The notes: generated from the sequence alone by a model not told the origin. Shown: positions 45,530 to 58,202, counted from the stretch's first letter. The stretch: DNA of 64,000 bases from Liolophura sinensis (GCF_032854445.1 NC_088298.1:14125504-14189503), one strand, 5' to 3'. Numbers and translations: made by a program.

Positions 45530-45778
45530 TTGATGTAGACTATGTGGAGCTATACCCACTGATATCATGAGCGTACCAAGCCGTAGAAAGTTTCGATCTT
45601 GCATGTGCGATTCGTTGACATAGTGTGATAAGTCCACAAGTTTGTCAGGCAAGTAAGAAAAATTTGTGGTCCCTCTATTAATTGATAAATGTAACCGCTG
45701 TCATTTCAGGGGAAACGTTCCTTTTCAATGGTTTCAGGCATGGCGTCACTAATTCGTGTGTTTAGTATCTGCCTTTCA

Positions 45779-46325
45779 TAATGGCCATCTGGTACGACGT
45801 TAAGCCCTAGCACCCACGCACAATGGCATCTGGTAAAACCCTAAGCACTCACGCACAATGGTCATCTGGTACGACATTAAACCCTAAGCACTCACGCACA
45901 ATGGCCATCTGGTACGACATTAAACCCTAAGCACTCACGCACAATGGCCATCTGGTACGACGTTAAACCCTAAGCACTCACGCACAATGGCCATCTGGTA
46001 CGACGTTAAGCCCTAAGCACCCACGCACAATGGCCATCTGGTAAACCCAAAGCACTCACGCACAATGGCAATCTGGTAAACCCTAAGCACTCACGCACAA
46101 TGGCCATCTGGTACGACATTAAACCCTAAGCACTCACGCACAATGACCATCTGGTACGACGTTAAACCCTAAGCACTTACGCACAATGACCATCTGGTAC
46201 GACGTTAAACCCTAAGCACTCACGCACAATGGCCATCTGGTACGACTTATACCCTAAGCACTCACGCACAATGACCATCTGGTACGACGTTAAACCCTAA
46301 GCACTCACGCACAATGGCCATCTGA
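45779..46325 (+). repeat. 43-bp minisatellite resembling a SINE 2 tail
   Basis: About 13 head-to-tail copies of CACTCACGCACAATGGCCAT, CTGGTACGACGTTAAACCCT, AAG. Some copies near 45828 and 46040-46090 lose the ACGACGTT part and are 8 bp shorter. The part GTACGACGTTAAACC followed by ACTCAC also ends SINE family 2 at about 37920-37950. Confidence 0.93.
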
Positions 46326-47086
46326 GAAGATGATCGATGCTAAGCCCATGGACTGGAAATCACGGAAACCACTGAAATAGAACGACAAGATTGGCGGCGA
46401 AGGGGTTAAACGGGTTCGAGCCAAGTCTTCGCCACAGCAGTTGAATACTTTAGTCTTCTGCCAAAAAAAGTGGACTACGTCTGGAAACGTAGTCTTTTCC
46501 AATCCACTGACCATTGTTCTTTTACAGTGAATGGGTCCATATATGTAACCATGCATTTTGCTCACAAAACGTAATAGATAAGGCCCCAATTATATACTTT
46601 ATGCTCAACCCGTGTACTGAACCGCAGGAAGTTTTGAACTCATGTCTACCATTTATGCCAGAGTTCGATGTACAAAGTCATCTTCGTTCACTGTCTCGTG
46701 TTTAGGTTGGAATGTTTCAGCCCAACAGAGGTTAACAACGGCACGGGTTTGGAGTTTAGTAAATTGACAGAAGGCAGACAAGTGAGGGGGGCCGTTGGAA
46801 CGATAATTGCTACAGTCTGTTGTATTTATAAATAACTGTTCATGTGTATATTGGGCAGCATTTTGTGCCGCTCGTATAGATTCCGACGTGGAGCCTTGAC
46901 TCAGTGCAGGGGTATATATGTATATGATTTGTTTAAGACCGCCATCAATATACGTGTTACGTAGAAATCTTCTTCTGATTTGATTTAATTGATTTAGATA
47001 GTTATTAATCTATTGGATTGCAGTTTATTACCGTTAAATTGTTCACTTACATATGGTGGTGTTCAGGTCTATATGTGGAGGAAACC
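46326..47086. other. Intergenic DNA, no gene recognised
   Basis: Contains AAACGGGTTCGAGCCAAG near 46408, a possible SINE head scrap. Nothing else seen. Confidence 0.4.
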
Positions 47087-47520
47087 GGAGTGCCCGGGGT
47101 GCCCACCCACTCCTGTTCACATCCGGGGTGGCGACCTACTCCTGCTCACATCCGGGGTGGCGACCTACTCCTGCTCACATCCGGGGTGCCGACCTACTCC
47201 TGTTCACATCCAGGGTGCCGACATACTCCTGCTCACATCCGGGGTGGCGACCTACTCGTGTTCACATCTGGAGTACTGACCTACTCCTGCTCACATCCAG
47301 GGTGCCGATCCCATCCGGGGTGGCGACCTACCCCTGCTCACATCCGAGGTGGCGATCTACTCTTGCTCACATCCGAGGTGGCGACCTACTCGTGTTCACA
47401 TCCGGTGTGCCGACCTACTCCTGCTCACATCCGGGGTGCCGACCTACTCCTGCTCACATCCGGGGTGCCGACCTACTCTTGCTCACATCCAGGGTGCCGA
47501 CCTACTCCTGCTCACATCCG
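47087..47520 (+). repeat. 29-bp minisatellite, open in all three frames
   Basis: About 15 head-to-tail copies of CGACCTACTCCTGCTCACAT, CCGGGGTGC. The unit lacks stop codons in any forward phase and 29 is not a multiple of three, so three overlapping long open frames (up to 176 codons) run through it, each a 29-residue peptide repeat. No start context, splice site or promoter supports expression. Confidence 0.95.
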
Positions 47521-47599
47521 AAACAGCCGGAGCTGCATTGGAACATGACAATCGCCACGAGCCGGTGCTTTTAAAGCCTGAACCAGCCAAGGGCCTCAT

Positions 47600-47905
47600 G
47601 TAGCTGATGACAATAAACGAAATGTACGCTTGCACGGTGTCTGCAGCATGCTAGTCTCACACAGCACTACATAATAAAGTTACGTCTTCGTATGCTTGCA
47701 TGGTGACTGCAACTTCCTGGTCCCGCAATTAGTGCTACACTGTGAAGTTACGCCGCTGTATTCTTGCACGATGGCTGCAGCATGCCAGTCCCACACTGAA
47801 GTTTCATCCCTGTACGCTTGCACGATGACTGTATGCTTGCACGGTGACGGCACGGTGACCTGTATATGCTTGCACAGTGTCTGCAGCATGCTAGTCCCAC
47901 ACTCA
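47600..47905 (+). repeat. Degenerate ~65-bp tandem repeat
   Basis: Four to five diverged copies of a unit with GTACGCTTGCACGGTG, CTGCAGCATGCTAGTCCCAC and ACTACATAATAAAGTTACG. Copies are of unequal length, and extra GCTTGCACGGTGAC pieces occur near 47828-47855. Confidence 0.75.
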
Positions 47906-50587
47906 GTACTATATAAAAATACACCGGACTTCTTTCACCCTTGTGAAAGTTTGTCATTATGTTATAACGTAACAAATAAAAAAAATGGGCGTACACGGTA
48001 ACAGGTTGATTACATATATATACATATACACATACAAACTCTGTATAGAAAGAAAGTCTGTCACGGATGTCTATCCCAGTTTATAATTTTAGCTCGTGTC
48101 GTAAATAAAGCTTATCGGGAGCATGTTTTGACTGTTTTCTTTGCAGAGAACAAAACTGTCATTCTGTCATCTCTGTAGACAGGAATGTGAAGCGGGAAGG
48201 GAACGGATACGAGCTAAATATAACAAACAGCTATAAGATTGAGGTAATACAAATCAGAACCGAACAGTGTTTTCGATGTAACCAATGAACAATGTAATTA
48301 TTTTCATTATGTTGTGTAATTGGCTTATCATTAATCTATTTAATGTAGACTGTGGCATATAGTATATATGGAAACCCTTTTATTATAATAACAGCAAAAC
48401 GGGAATCACTGTATGACATACATATACATACAGGGTACAAGGAGATAGCCCGGCGAGTTCTGACTGGCACACTCGAAAAAGCTCCGAAATATATCGCTGT
48501 TCGATATTTATACAAAAGTAAACTACATGCAAGTACCAGACTTTCCTTCACACAAGATATTCTCTTTGTAACTTTTATTTATCCTCTATTATATTATAGT
48601 TTGTACATTTACGTGACTGAGAGGCTCGCTGTTATCTCATTAAAGTGATCCATGAAAGCACCTTACAGTAGGGTATAAAATGGCGTTAGGGAAGTTCAGG
48701 GTTGCCAGCGTACCGGTAGCTGAAAACCAAACCAGTTTCACGCCTGCTACTTTGACGCTACATTGTTTGTCTTTTTTATTAAAAAAAAACAAAAAACAAA
48801 AAAGCATTAACATACAGTGTCAGAAGAGTGGAATGTGCTAGGCTTGGAATTGTACGGAAGTTGGCTGGCATACCACAAATTACGAATTAATATTATGAAA
48901 ATTGTGTCAAGAAAAGGCGGGGAGGGATTTTCGTGATTAACACGAGTTCGACCGGCCTTCAAGCTTACAATGTTTGTCGACTTTGATTTGGGAAAACGTT
49001 TTAAATTCCGAGTAAATTTGGGTGTAAACAAGGTTGAGTCAATTGAAAAAGTAAACAAATTTGCCGGGAGCAAAATGAGGATCGAGAGAGTGTCTATGTA
49101 TGGGATACGGGTCACATGCAACAAGCTCTCGTTGAGGTTCGTGTCAAGCCTGTCAGAAAAGTGGCAGACCCGTTAATCCGTGTTCTTCGCTCTGGCACAT
49201 TCGACAAACCTCTTTTTAAAAAATGAACAATTCCAGGGACTGGTTGTGTCAAGCCGAGAAGCGCCGACAGGGGTCGCTTTGAGAGGAGCAGACGACAAGA
49301 AACAACGGGGCCCAGTTGCAACAAACAAACTTTACCAGGGAGCTGTGAGGCCAGAAATCCAGACAAGACATGTTTTATTGGTTCTCATTCAACAATTACT
49401 TGCTGGCAGCGCTGCCGGTTTTTCCTCTTGCGTCGAAATGACAAGGTCTTCGTTTTGGCGCCGAACTGGTTTTCTGCAGAACGAAAAGGGCGGTTTGGCT
49501 CGTGAACGTGAGGTCTTTGGGATTAACCTGTCTGTAGTTACCGCCAGTTACGTAATTGGACATAGGCAATGAGTGTAATAATGTGAACAAGAAAAAAATG
49601 GCAAGGGAATTTCAAACACAGACGCAACCACATCTTTCGATGACGAAACCATGAATGATGACTGATGACTTTATAACTGATGATGATCTGTATCATATAT
49701 TTATGAAAGACCATGCACCATTTGTATTAATTTTGTCCACTCTTTCAAACCTGTTTGTTGTTTGTTAAACTTCTTTCAATGTGCAGACAGAAATGGCCAG
49801 TTTTAAGCCAAAAGCGAGAGAAAGAATTACAGATATGGATAAAATCAATTGCAGATAAGCTGTTGAATATGGATTTTAGGTGCCAAGATAATAACTGTTT
49901 CACAACAGTTTAGAACTGTCAATAACATTTCTCTATATCTTTCGAGTTGGACGCCAAAATGACGAGAAAAGATCAATAATTCAAAATATCCATTTCTATT
50001 TCCGTGATATTTTACGCCATGCAATCATGCAGGAATCTTTCACATCTCTGACGACAGTCAGGCTTAGTGGTGGAGGAAACTTAAGTTTGATTCCAGTTAT
50101 ATGGCGAGGATATCATTGTCCCCTGTATATGCAATATGATGAAGCAGTTTTAAACGGATATTAAAAACTGTGCATCTGTATGTCTAAGGATTTCAGGTAA
50201 TAACACTTCGCTGTCATGGCAACAAAATATTGCATGACCACACGGCTCAGTGTTCCATATTTACTTTCGAAAAGAGGGACAAAAACGGTAAGATTATGAC
50301 GAAATAGCATTTATAGTTTCCAGAAATTTGTAAAACCCTTGGACCTATATGACAATGGTCGCATGGCACAAGACATTAGCACTGCTCTATTTTCTGGCAG
50401 AATATTAACAGATATGACTCAGCCTTCCACAAAATTATAGAGCCTCTTCAAATGCAGTTCTGTCAACAGCTTTCACAGTTCCCTGGTCGACTTGCCCTGA
50501 GGGGTAAATACATGTACACATGAAAATAAGTACATTTGTACACGGGTCATTGGCAACTCGAACCATCCCGTCGCCATTTTAACTTTT
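47906..50587. other. Unique AT-rich DNA, no gene recognised
   Basis: About 2.7 kb. Open frames at 48352-48648 and 49180-49572 (plus) and 48807-49124 (minus) have no recognised domain or splice support. An A-rich run lies near 48780-48802. No repeat family recognised. Confidence 0.4.
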
Positions 50588-50663
50588 TTCAAAATTGTAA
50601 CTTTCTTGAAGGTCATAAAATATGATCTTTTGCACGTTTAAGAGTTATTTGTGATTATGAACC
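50588..50663 (+). repeat. 76-bp direct repeat, left copy
   Basis: TTTCAAAATTGTAACTTTCT, TGAAGGTCATAAAATATGAT, CTTTTGCACGTTTAAGAGTT, then GTGATTATGAAC. It matches the copy at 51199 with about three differences. Confidence 0.9.
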
Positions 50664-51198
50664 CATTGGAATTATTTCTTTTTTCCAGGATTTTCGATGA
50701 GAATATGATGCTGTTACGCGGCACAATTACATAAACGATGTTTTTGAACTGTTAAAATCCCCCGTCCTTTTGCACTGAAGAATATTATAGAACAGTCATG
50801 GTCTTTGCATAGTTAATTTCCGTAGTCGTCATCTTGATGACGTCATTGAAGTGATATTTTAATTATTTATTGAACATATATTTGAATTTGACCAAAATCG
50901 ATTATCTAAAAAACAACAACAAGAAAAGAATAACATCTAAAAACAAAAAACAAGCAGGAACACCAACAAACCCCACCAAATTCCACGTATATGGTTTTCG
51001 ACTACTTATATTCGAACAGAAAAGAATTGATGGTGAGTTCCTCGGACACTGTATGTATATTTCATCCATTTAAAGTCTGTGTTAATAAAAACGAGTCACA
51101 ATAAAATTCAAGCTTATATCTGACCCGAAAAAAGTTGTATATTTGTTAGCTGTGTTTATTAGGGTAGGATTGTGAGCCCCTTTTAATTATTATTTTTT

Positions 51199-51274
51199 TT
51201 CAAAATTGTAACCTTCTTGAAGGTCATAAAATATGATCTTTTGCACGTTTAGGAGTTAATTGTGATTATGAACT
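51199..51274 (+). repeat. 76-bp direct repeat, right copy
   Basis: Same sequence as 50588-50663 with about three substitutions, about 610 bp downstream and in the same orientation. The DNA between holds a low-complexity lysine-rich frame (50870-51073) and no recognised gene. Confidence 0.9.
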
Positions 51275-52713
51275 AAGGGTAATAGTCCATTTATCTGGCC
51301 CTATTTATTACGGTCAAAGTATGATCTCGCTTTATGATGAAAGATGTGACTATTATTTTTTACGACCGTATTTATTAGGGTCGTTTTTACCCTCGAAAGC
51401 CGTAATCCGTATTTCCAGGATTTGCCCTTGTCTCCGCCAACTCCACCGAGAGATACTCTGACAAAATATTGACGTTTTCCATACATTAAATCGCGTCAAA
51501 ACGATGATGATGGTTACAACGAAAGGTCATCAACCTGACTGCTCCGTGTATTATCAATGGTCACCTGGGGTCTGGTGTCTACTGTCGTCTATTACTGTGT
51601 ATTAGAAGAGGGGCAAGTCTTCCAGTGTCATAACTATTGCTCTAGAATTACATCGTGACCCGGTTTGTCCACCAGGCTAAAGGTAATAGGTTTAGTGCGC
51701 CTCACGTTTAAACAGCGCTCTCGGGTCGGACATAAAAAATTCCAGCCAGGCCGTTATTCTCGCGGAATCTCCCGAGTGTAGACGTGGATAGCGCCGTTAA
51801 CGTCACTTTGCGAGATGATGGATGTGAGGCCATCTGGCGGCCAAAACCATTACAAAACCCAAGCGACAAATTAACCAATCAACATCCAATATTGGGTCGC
51901 GGACTTCTGGCTCTTCTATGCCATTAAACCGCGAGAGTTTATGCGGCTTTCGGGGCAAGTTTAAGAGGCAAAACCGGTGCATCTGGCCCACTAACTGCCA
52001 GACGCAAGGGCGTACAATATGCGGGAGGTAATTTAAGAGGTTTTGGCGGAGAATGATTGCAAATTCGTTACAGACCTTCCATGAAGACTCCATTTTGGCT
52101 GCGGCCATTGTTTCGAGCAGACATTCCATCACGCGAGCCAGTCATCTAGCACAGACTACGTTCAGTCAGCAATAACCCAATGCAGTCTATATGTCTGTGC
52201 AGTTTCGAATGTTAAAGGAATAAATAAAATGTTAAATGCAAACTTTACAATCATAATCTATACTACATTCTGCTCTTTGTGTCAAAGGTAAAATTTATAC
52301 CTCTCCTACCTCTTGTTCTTCTTATAGTTTCATGGGCTCTTGTAACCTAATGGTTGTCATCGAAACCTTCGAGTAAAGTGTTTCACCAGTTTTTTGTCGC
52401 AATAGCTAGATTTTGTGATACAGGCAACTCAGAAAAAGAATCATCTGTTATATGCCATGCGCATCGGTTTACTCATACCTCATACTTATCTCAAAATATA
52501 TTGAAGAAGTGACGTCATTGTGTGACAGAATCATATTTACGACTTACATAATCTTAAACTGGGAATTTGTCATGTATAGTTTATTTGTTGAGCATTTAGA
52601 AAAGCCCTGTTCTTCCGCCACCAGGGATATAGCAAGGCATACCTCCTATTTCATTCATTTAAGTTAAGCGAAAAAAGAATTCAAGAAACTCATCCTAGTG
52701 TATCGCCTTATTC
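51275..52713. other. Intergenic DNA, possible promoter on minus strand
   Basis: Around 51760-52140 CpG density rises. A minus-strand frame runs 52129-51803 (108 codons from an ATG, beginning MECLLETMAAAKMESSWK); its start region has CCAAAATGG, YY1-like. I recognise no domain. It may be a first exon or chance. The rest is AT-rich with nothing recognised. Confidence 0.3.
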
Positions 52714-53050
52714 GAGTGAGTGACTGCTTGCTTTTGGTTTAACGTCGTACTTAACAATTTTTCAGTCATATGACGACGAAGGAATCCTTAGAGTGCATGT
52801 AATGTGCCTTCTTGTTGCATGACGGATTTCCACTGCTCTTTTATCTGTTGCTGCTTCACTGAGACGCCTTACGGAAGGCAAGTAAGACGCCCCGTCCGAG
52901 CCATTATACTGATACAGGTCAACCAGTCGTTGCACTATCTCCTACATGCTGAACGCCAAGCAAGTTACAACTTCCTCTTTTAAGGTCTTGGATTGACCCT
53001 GGATTTACCGCTCCCGAAGCGGACGCTTTACCAACTGTGCTATCGGGGCC
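52714..53050 (-). repeat. SINE family 2, full length, inverted
   Basis: Read minus: GGGCCCCGATAGCACAGTTG, GTAAAGCGTCCGCTTCGGGA, B-box CCAGGGTCAATCC, GAGGAAGTTGTAACTTGCTT, GGCGTTCAGCATGTAGGAGA, CAAGAAGGCACATTACATGC, ACTCTAAGGATTCCTTCGTC, CATATGACTGAAAAATTGTT, AAGTACGACGTTAAACC. This is the best copy for seeing the family's tRNA-like start and its tail together. Confidence 0.93.
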
Positions 53051-53105
53051 CGGTCGTCTTTTTCGAAGGCTGCTTTGAGATAAAATGCGGACAAAGCCTT
53101 TGGAA

Positions 53106-53185
53106 TATGCAACGGTTGATGGATTGATTGATTGATTGGTTGGTATTTACCACCGTAATCAAGAATAGTTCAATTGTACAACGGG
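53106..53185 (-). repeat. SINE tail fragment, family 1-like
   Basis: Read minus, CCCGTTGTACAATTGAACTA, TTCTTGATTACGGTGGTAAA and TACCAACCAATCAATCAATC resemble the shared tail and end. Only the tail is recognisable. Confidence 0.55.
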
Positions 53186-53377
53186 GGTCAGTTTCAAAGG
53201 TATAGAATACTACCCTGAAGTAAAACTTCAACAAGTGAATGAAAAACTTTTTCCACTTGTGACACACAAGATTTTCACCCACACATGGAGCTCTGTGGTA
53301 TGTGTTCCATACATGCAGAAATAAATCTGTAAATCCATTTACATTGAAGACCGAGGATCTTGAAAATTCTCAGTCCG

Positions 53378-53605
53378 ATTGCTAGGGTTTAACGCCGTGC
53401 TCAAGATTTCTTCAATTCTATGCTGGTGATCAGGTTTAAGGATGGACATGTACCCGGTGTATAAACCACAAACCTTTAATAGATACCTGGCAAACTTCCT
53501 GAGTTAAAATTACGGTCGAACACCGGAAGCTGGGTTCGAACACGCGAATTCATTGGTTAACAGTCTGAGCGTCGACGCAATGAGCCAACACCTTAACCAT
53601 TTCAA
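53378..53605 (-). repeat. Old tRNA-derived SINE, inverted
   Basis: Read minus: a head region with GTGTTGGCTCATTGCGTCGA, a B-box CGTGTTCGAACCCAGC, a unique body, then CACCAGCATAGAATTGAAGA and AATCTTGAGCACGGCGTTAA, ACCCTAGCAATC. The end again matches the shared tail. Confidence 0.6.
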
Positions 53606-56600
53606 ACATCGATGCTCGCTATCTGTCAGAAGCTGGGAGTGAACTGTGAACCAGAGTCATGATCTCAGTAGCTGATATGGGCAAGTATCCCGATCAAGCC
53701 GACCGGAAGTATGAAGCTATTCCTATAGTAACAATGCTCTGAGGGACAAGTATTTGTGGGGAGCTATACACACATAATACAGTTCCTGTCAGCCTGCAAA
53801 TAGACTGCTATGTACCTGATATACGCAGGAAATAAAGAATTACGGCACCAAACCAAACATCGTCTATCTTCTTGTCTCATTAATTCTCGTCTTGGATTTG
53901 TTCCCAAATTAATTCATAAAGTAACAGGTGTGTGGAGCAGAATAAATAGGCTTTCTGGGATGTAATCAAAATATCACGTGTATCTTTCACAACTGTCTTC
54001 AGATCACATCACGATATAAAGCTATCTCATCGGACATGCTGTTGGAGAGCTCAGAAGATCAGTATCTGGCGTCAAGAACGTCAAGAGTGGCGTCGGATTT
54101 CACTCAGTGGGTTAATTAAACGTCAACGCTATTGGCGTCACGCCATAACGTCAGCTGATATATGGCACTAGATCAATGAGCTGTCAGTGGCTGTGTTATC
54201 ATGTGTTGAGACATTTGGAGCAACAAGAGAATGAGAATAGCAGAAGTCCTGATTTGACTGTTTGGTTCTCGAAGTATGATGGTGCCCCTGTATACATGGC
54301 AGGATGGATTCAGTTTACCCATCATACTATCATTTCCTATTATCCTCTCATCAGTATACAATGTGTCACCCCATATCGTTGAAATGTGCTAGGTTTTGCA
54401 ATGCAATAAATGCGTAATGACAGAAACAGTCAAGAAAAGAAGAAGTAATCGTAGTACGAAACGATGGAGAGAAAGACAAAAACAGCACTGAACAAATGAA
54501 TAATGCTAACTTTCTTGTTTCTAAAAATGATTGTTTGTTCGACAAAAATGGTTTTTGTGTTTTTGGCGATTTATCATTATTGATTTTTAATGTTTCGAAA
54601 ATTCGTTTGTTTTGAAATGTTTTGAAGCATTTATCAGGCTGGAATGAGCACCATGCGTATAGCTGATGCGGTGTATATTTGCTTTGTTATGGTGTGTAAA
54701 TAAACAGCCCAAATAAAGACTTGCTAAGTGCTCTAGCATCGTGAAAAGCAGCCTACATTCACACTGCTATAGTTATTCCTCACGGTAACTGCGTTAATCA
54801 CTAAATAACCGAACTGAGCAGATATAACTTACTCTCTGATTGCTTACTCTGCGTTGAGAGCCACATCTTGAGTTCGTGTTTGCACCGTGTCGGTTGGAAG
54901 CGGCAGTTTTTGGTACACATCTTTCGTTCGCTGTGTTGGATTTTTTTCTGCATTTCTTGATTTTCCATATATCGATATTCGATCGAGGCTTTTTCCCTGG
55001 AATTGTCGATCTGTTTAGTTTCATGGTCCATCATTTGTTTGTGGATGTATCCCGAGTATTTACTGTTCTCCATGTTCACTTGTACCTTACATTATATCCT
55101 TAACACTGGTGTTAAGCCATAATCATTCATTCATTCCTTACAACATCGGCTACAGTTAGAGATTTATTGTCTACAACTGACTGCAGGCGTCAATGTACTT
55201 CGTTCAATTTTGCCAAAACATAAACAACATAACCAAAAACAATGGTAAATTTTTTAAGAGTACGCTATTATTAAACACGTACAGCATGAAGAGCAAAACC
55301 AGAACAGCGGCGACAGTGTGATAGCTGGCTAATGGTCACACGTAACCGGTGAAATACGGCCTCTTTTCAGCTGTCAGCGTTTTATTCTAACTGTTCATGT
55401 AAATGCATAAATAGTAGCAATTTACACACACACACCCTCCCCCAGCACCATGGTCTAGAAACTGTTTGTTGTCTAGAAACTGCATTGTTTCCAGTCACTT
55501 TATACTGGCGCGTGGTAAACGTTGTGTGTCACACTCCTGTTAAATAAATTGAGTTGAAACTTCAACCTGGCACATGGCTCTTGGAAGGTCTGTCTAGGGC
55601 AACACTCTATCCCCAGTCCCTTCTGTATACACGATCTCCGTAGCCCGACATCGCCGTCTTTGATACTCTAATTGCTTAATGGCGTTTGTATATAACCGAA
55701 AGTGTGGTGCTCACGAGGCGCCCAGTGGCTGGTGTACCAACTGGGTGCTTAGCCAAATAATCTGTTAAGAGCTTTTACATCTCCTCCAGTGAGATCGAGC
55801 GACACCTGAATTCAAAACTGTCAATTATCGGCACGTAACCTTTTCACCTTGAACCATTAGCAAGACCCCCTATGGGGTACAGGGTATAAAACGAATCAGC
55901 ATAAACTTTCGGGGGTACAGGGTATTACACACATGGATTCGCTCTGTTGCCCTCGTACAGTTTGCTTTTGTTTTGTTCCAAGATCATTTGTTGATCGTTT
56001 CACTATGTTCAAGTTACAATCAGTCATAATCATTAATCTCCCGTAGAGTGCTCAAAGAAGGAAAAGTTTTCATTTTGATTTTGCATAAAGAACATAAAGC
56101 AGTCAACATTATCGGCTCTTTACTAGTACGTTTGTAATGGTGCGAAAATATGAGTTCATGAAATGAATGTCTAGAGCTTTCATCCTAGAACGAAAAAAAT
56201 AGATGAATAAATAAAAGAAGGAAAGGCGGACGAAAAAAAATGACGTTGAGATGATACTGAATTTGTATACGACCTCACAAGGTTTTTGTGGTTTATATGG
56301 GATAATTTAAATAAAATTATCCATCTCTACACCATCTTCAGTATGTGATAATGAAGGGCTCCTGTATATTAGCTACTTTTTTTAGACTTAATGTAGATCG
56401 CACTTAAAATTAATATTCACGAGAAAATGAAATCTATAAATCATGATTTTATTGGATAAAATCTTTTCCATTAAACTGAGATGATGAGTATCAATGTACT
56501 GAGATACCCATCGAGACTAGTTAGCCAGACAGTGAGAGATCAATAAAGAACACCGATCTCTGGCCCCACAGTTATTGGGGACAGTTATTGTGGGTGAGGG

Positions 56601-57004
56601 TGGGAAAACTGATGCTGGGGAGGCGGATAGCTTTAAATATTCAAGAGGTTCGGACAGTTGTTCTGCTAAACAGGGCATACGGGTCGAGACACCCCGATGG
56701 GAAGGTGGGGCTAATAAAAGGGTATCTCTAGCCCATCCTTGAATGTTGCCCCACAGGGAACCAGGGGCACCGGTGGAAAGTACTTAGCATATGTTAATAT
56801 TTGACCCCTATAATAATAGAGTGCTAAGTGGACAAGCCGACTAGGTCGACATTTTAACAACGCCATTAGCTCGTTGTCCACATGGAATTAGTACAGGGCA
56901 TTATCTCTCTTAATAAAACGGAAACCTGGATTAAATATTGATATCAGAAACACGTCAGCCTTCCTCAATGAAGGGGGGTGGGGTGGGGGTGGGGGCGACG
57001 GCGG
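53606..57004. other. Long unique stretch, no gene recognised
   Basis: About 3.4 kb. Open frames around 54176-54382 and 54794-55103 occur on both strands and match no family. G-rich GGGGTGGGGTGGGGGTGGGG lies near 56973-56996. No repeats recognised. Confidence 0.4.
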
Positions 57005-57270
57005 GGTGTAACTCCATAAGACGTGAGACTCTCATATCCACGAGGTACACAAGGCCAAGGTTCAATCCTGCCCTTGGGCACGGGATTGGTAAAGGAACAG
57101 CTTACACGATCTTGTGTTCGTTGAAGACTACTTGTGTTTCACCAAGCAATATGCAGTGCAGATCTGTACGTCAATGGCCATGCCGTGCGAAAGGTCGTCA
57201 GTAATTTGTCATGCAAAACTGACCGCCGTCAATTTCTTGAGTTCAAAGTTAAATATGAAGAAACCAATAA
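57005..57270 (+). repeat. SINE family 3, full-length-like copy
   Basis: GTAACTCCATAAGACGTGAG, B-box-like CAAGGTTCAATCCTGCCC, GTTGAAGACTACTTGTGTTT, CACCAAGCAATATGCAGTGC, GAAAGGTCGTCAGTAATTTG, CTGACCGCCGTCAATTTCTT, GAGTTCAAAGTTAAAT, then CCAATAAATGAATGA. Core order matches the copies at 42901 and 11959; the final part is a diverged version of the shared tail. Confidence 0.65.
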
Positions 57271-57836
57271 ATGAATGACGGGTGTGTGCTCTTCCTCAGT
57301 ATCGGAACCACATGTTTTTTTATTACTGGGTGTTATACCTTTCAACCGATTATTTACAAGTCCAGAAAATTTGCTGTATGAAGCATTGTTAAAGCTGGCG
57401 CAGTGTGCAAAGTTTAGTTTTACACTATACAAGTTTTGTGTACTACCAAATTACGGTTGAGATCATTTGAACCAAATTTTTGTTTGGTTTGTTTTTTCTT
57501 TTCTCAAGTCAAAATTTCTTCCATGTAACATTCCCATTTTTAAAAAAAAGAAAACCTCGTATAATTGCATAACCTGTACTTAAAATCCTCGATCGTCTCC
57601 CACACGTGAACTTTTCCATGTGAAATGAACTTAATGAAAACTATATACGAGCAGTAGCGGTCGGGTTCAACGTTTAAACAACAGCCGCAGGGTAGCCTGC
57701 TCCTGTTTTGACAGTTGTACATTAGCTGCTTCCTGTAAATAAACAAACCCTCTCTAACAATTTTAATTCCCACTGACACACGCATTTAATGAACATATGG
57801 TGTAGAAATGTCAAACACGCCCGGCAGACGGAAGTT
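57271..57836. other. Unique DNA, no feature seen
   Basis: No gene or repeat recognised. Confidence 0.4.
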
Positions 57837-57860
57837 TGGTCGCCATCTTGTATAGCTTTG
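57815..57860 (-). promoter_or_regulatory. Possible minus-strand core promoter (YY1 + ETS motifs)
   Basis: Read minus, ACAAGATGGCGACC followed closely by ACTTCCG fits the YY1 and ETS/GABP motifs that often sit at start sites of housekeeping genes. The ATG within (57847-57845) opens an 11-codon frame (MATKLPSAGRV). No splice donor or downstream exon was found, so this is only a motif-level call. Confidence 0.25.
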
Positions 57861-58200
57861 TGCTCTGGTTTCAACAAATCTTCCTCACGTGACCACAGCA
57901 ATGGGCTAATGAACCACGGTTTGGGGTCTCATCCCACGAAACTATTTTTGACTTGAGTTGGAATTTGTAGCGTGATATAAATGCTCGCTTTCTTGACCCA
58001 CGTGTCTGAAATGGTAAATAACTGTAAGGCATGGGTGTCACGCTGAGACAATCTTTACTGCCTACAGCTAGGCATCATAATGACTTTATGATTAATATAA
58101 GGTAAATTTCGACTACAGTGAAAGATGTCGTTAAAAAATCAGTCCCAGACAAGTTAAAATGCTTGATATGCGAAAAGAGATCAAGTGTTTATTAAATTGT
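57861..58200. other. Unique DNA, no feature seen
   Basis: AT-rich sequence up to the repeat pair; nothing recognised. Confidence 0.4.
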
Positions 58201-58202
58201 TG

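Noticed and set aside
47018-47574. Long repeat-coded open frames of 173-176 codons
   Set aside because: They are the 29-bp minisatellite read in different phases; no start, splice or promoter support.
50588-51274. Solo or short LTR pair
   Set aside because: The repeats are only 76 bp, with no LTR end signals or retroelement sequence between them.
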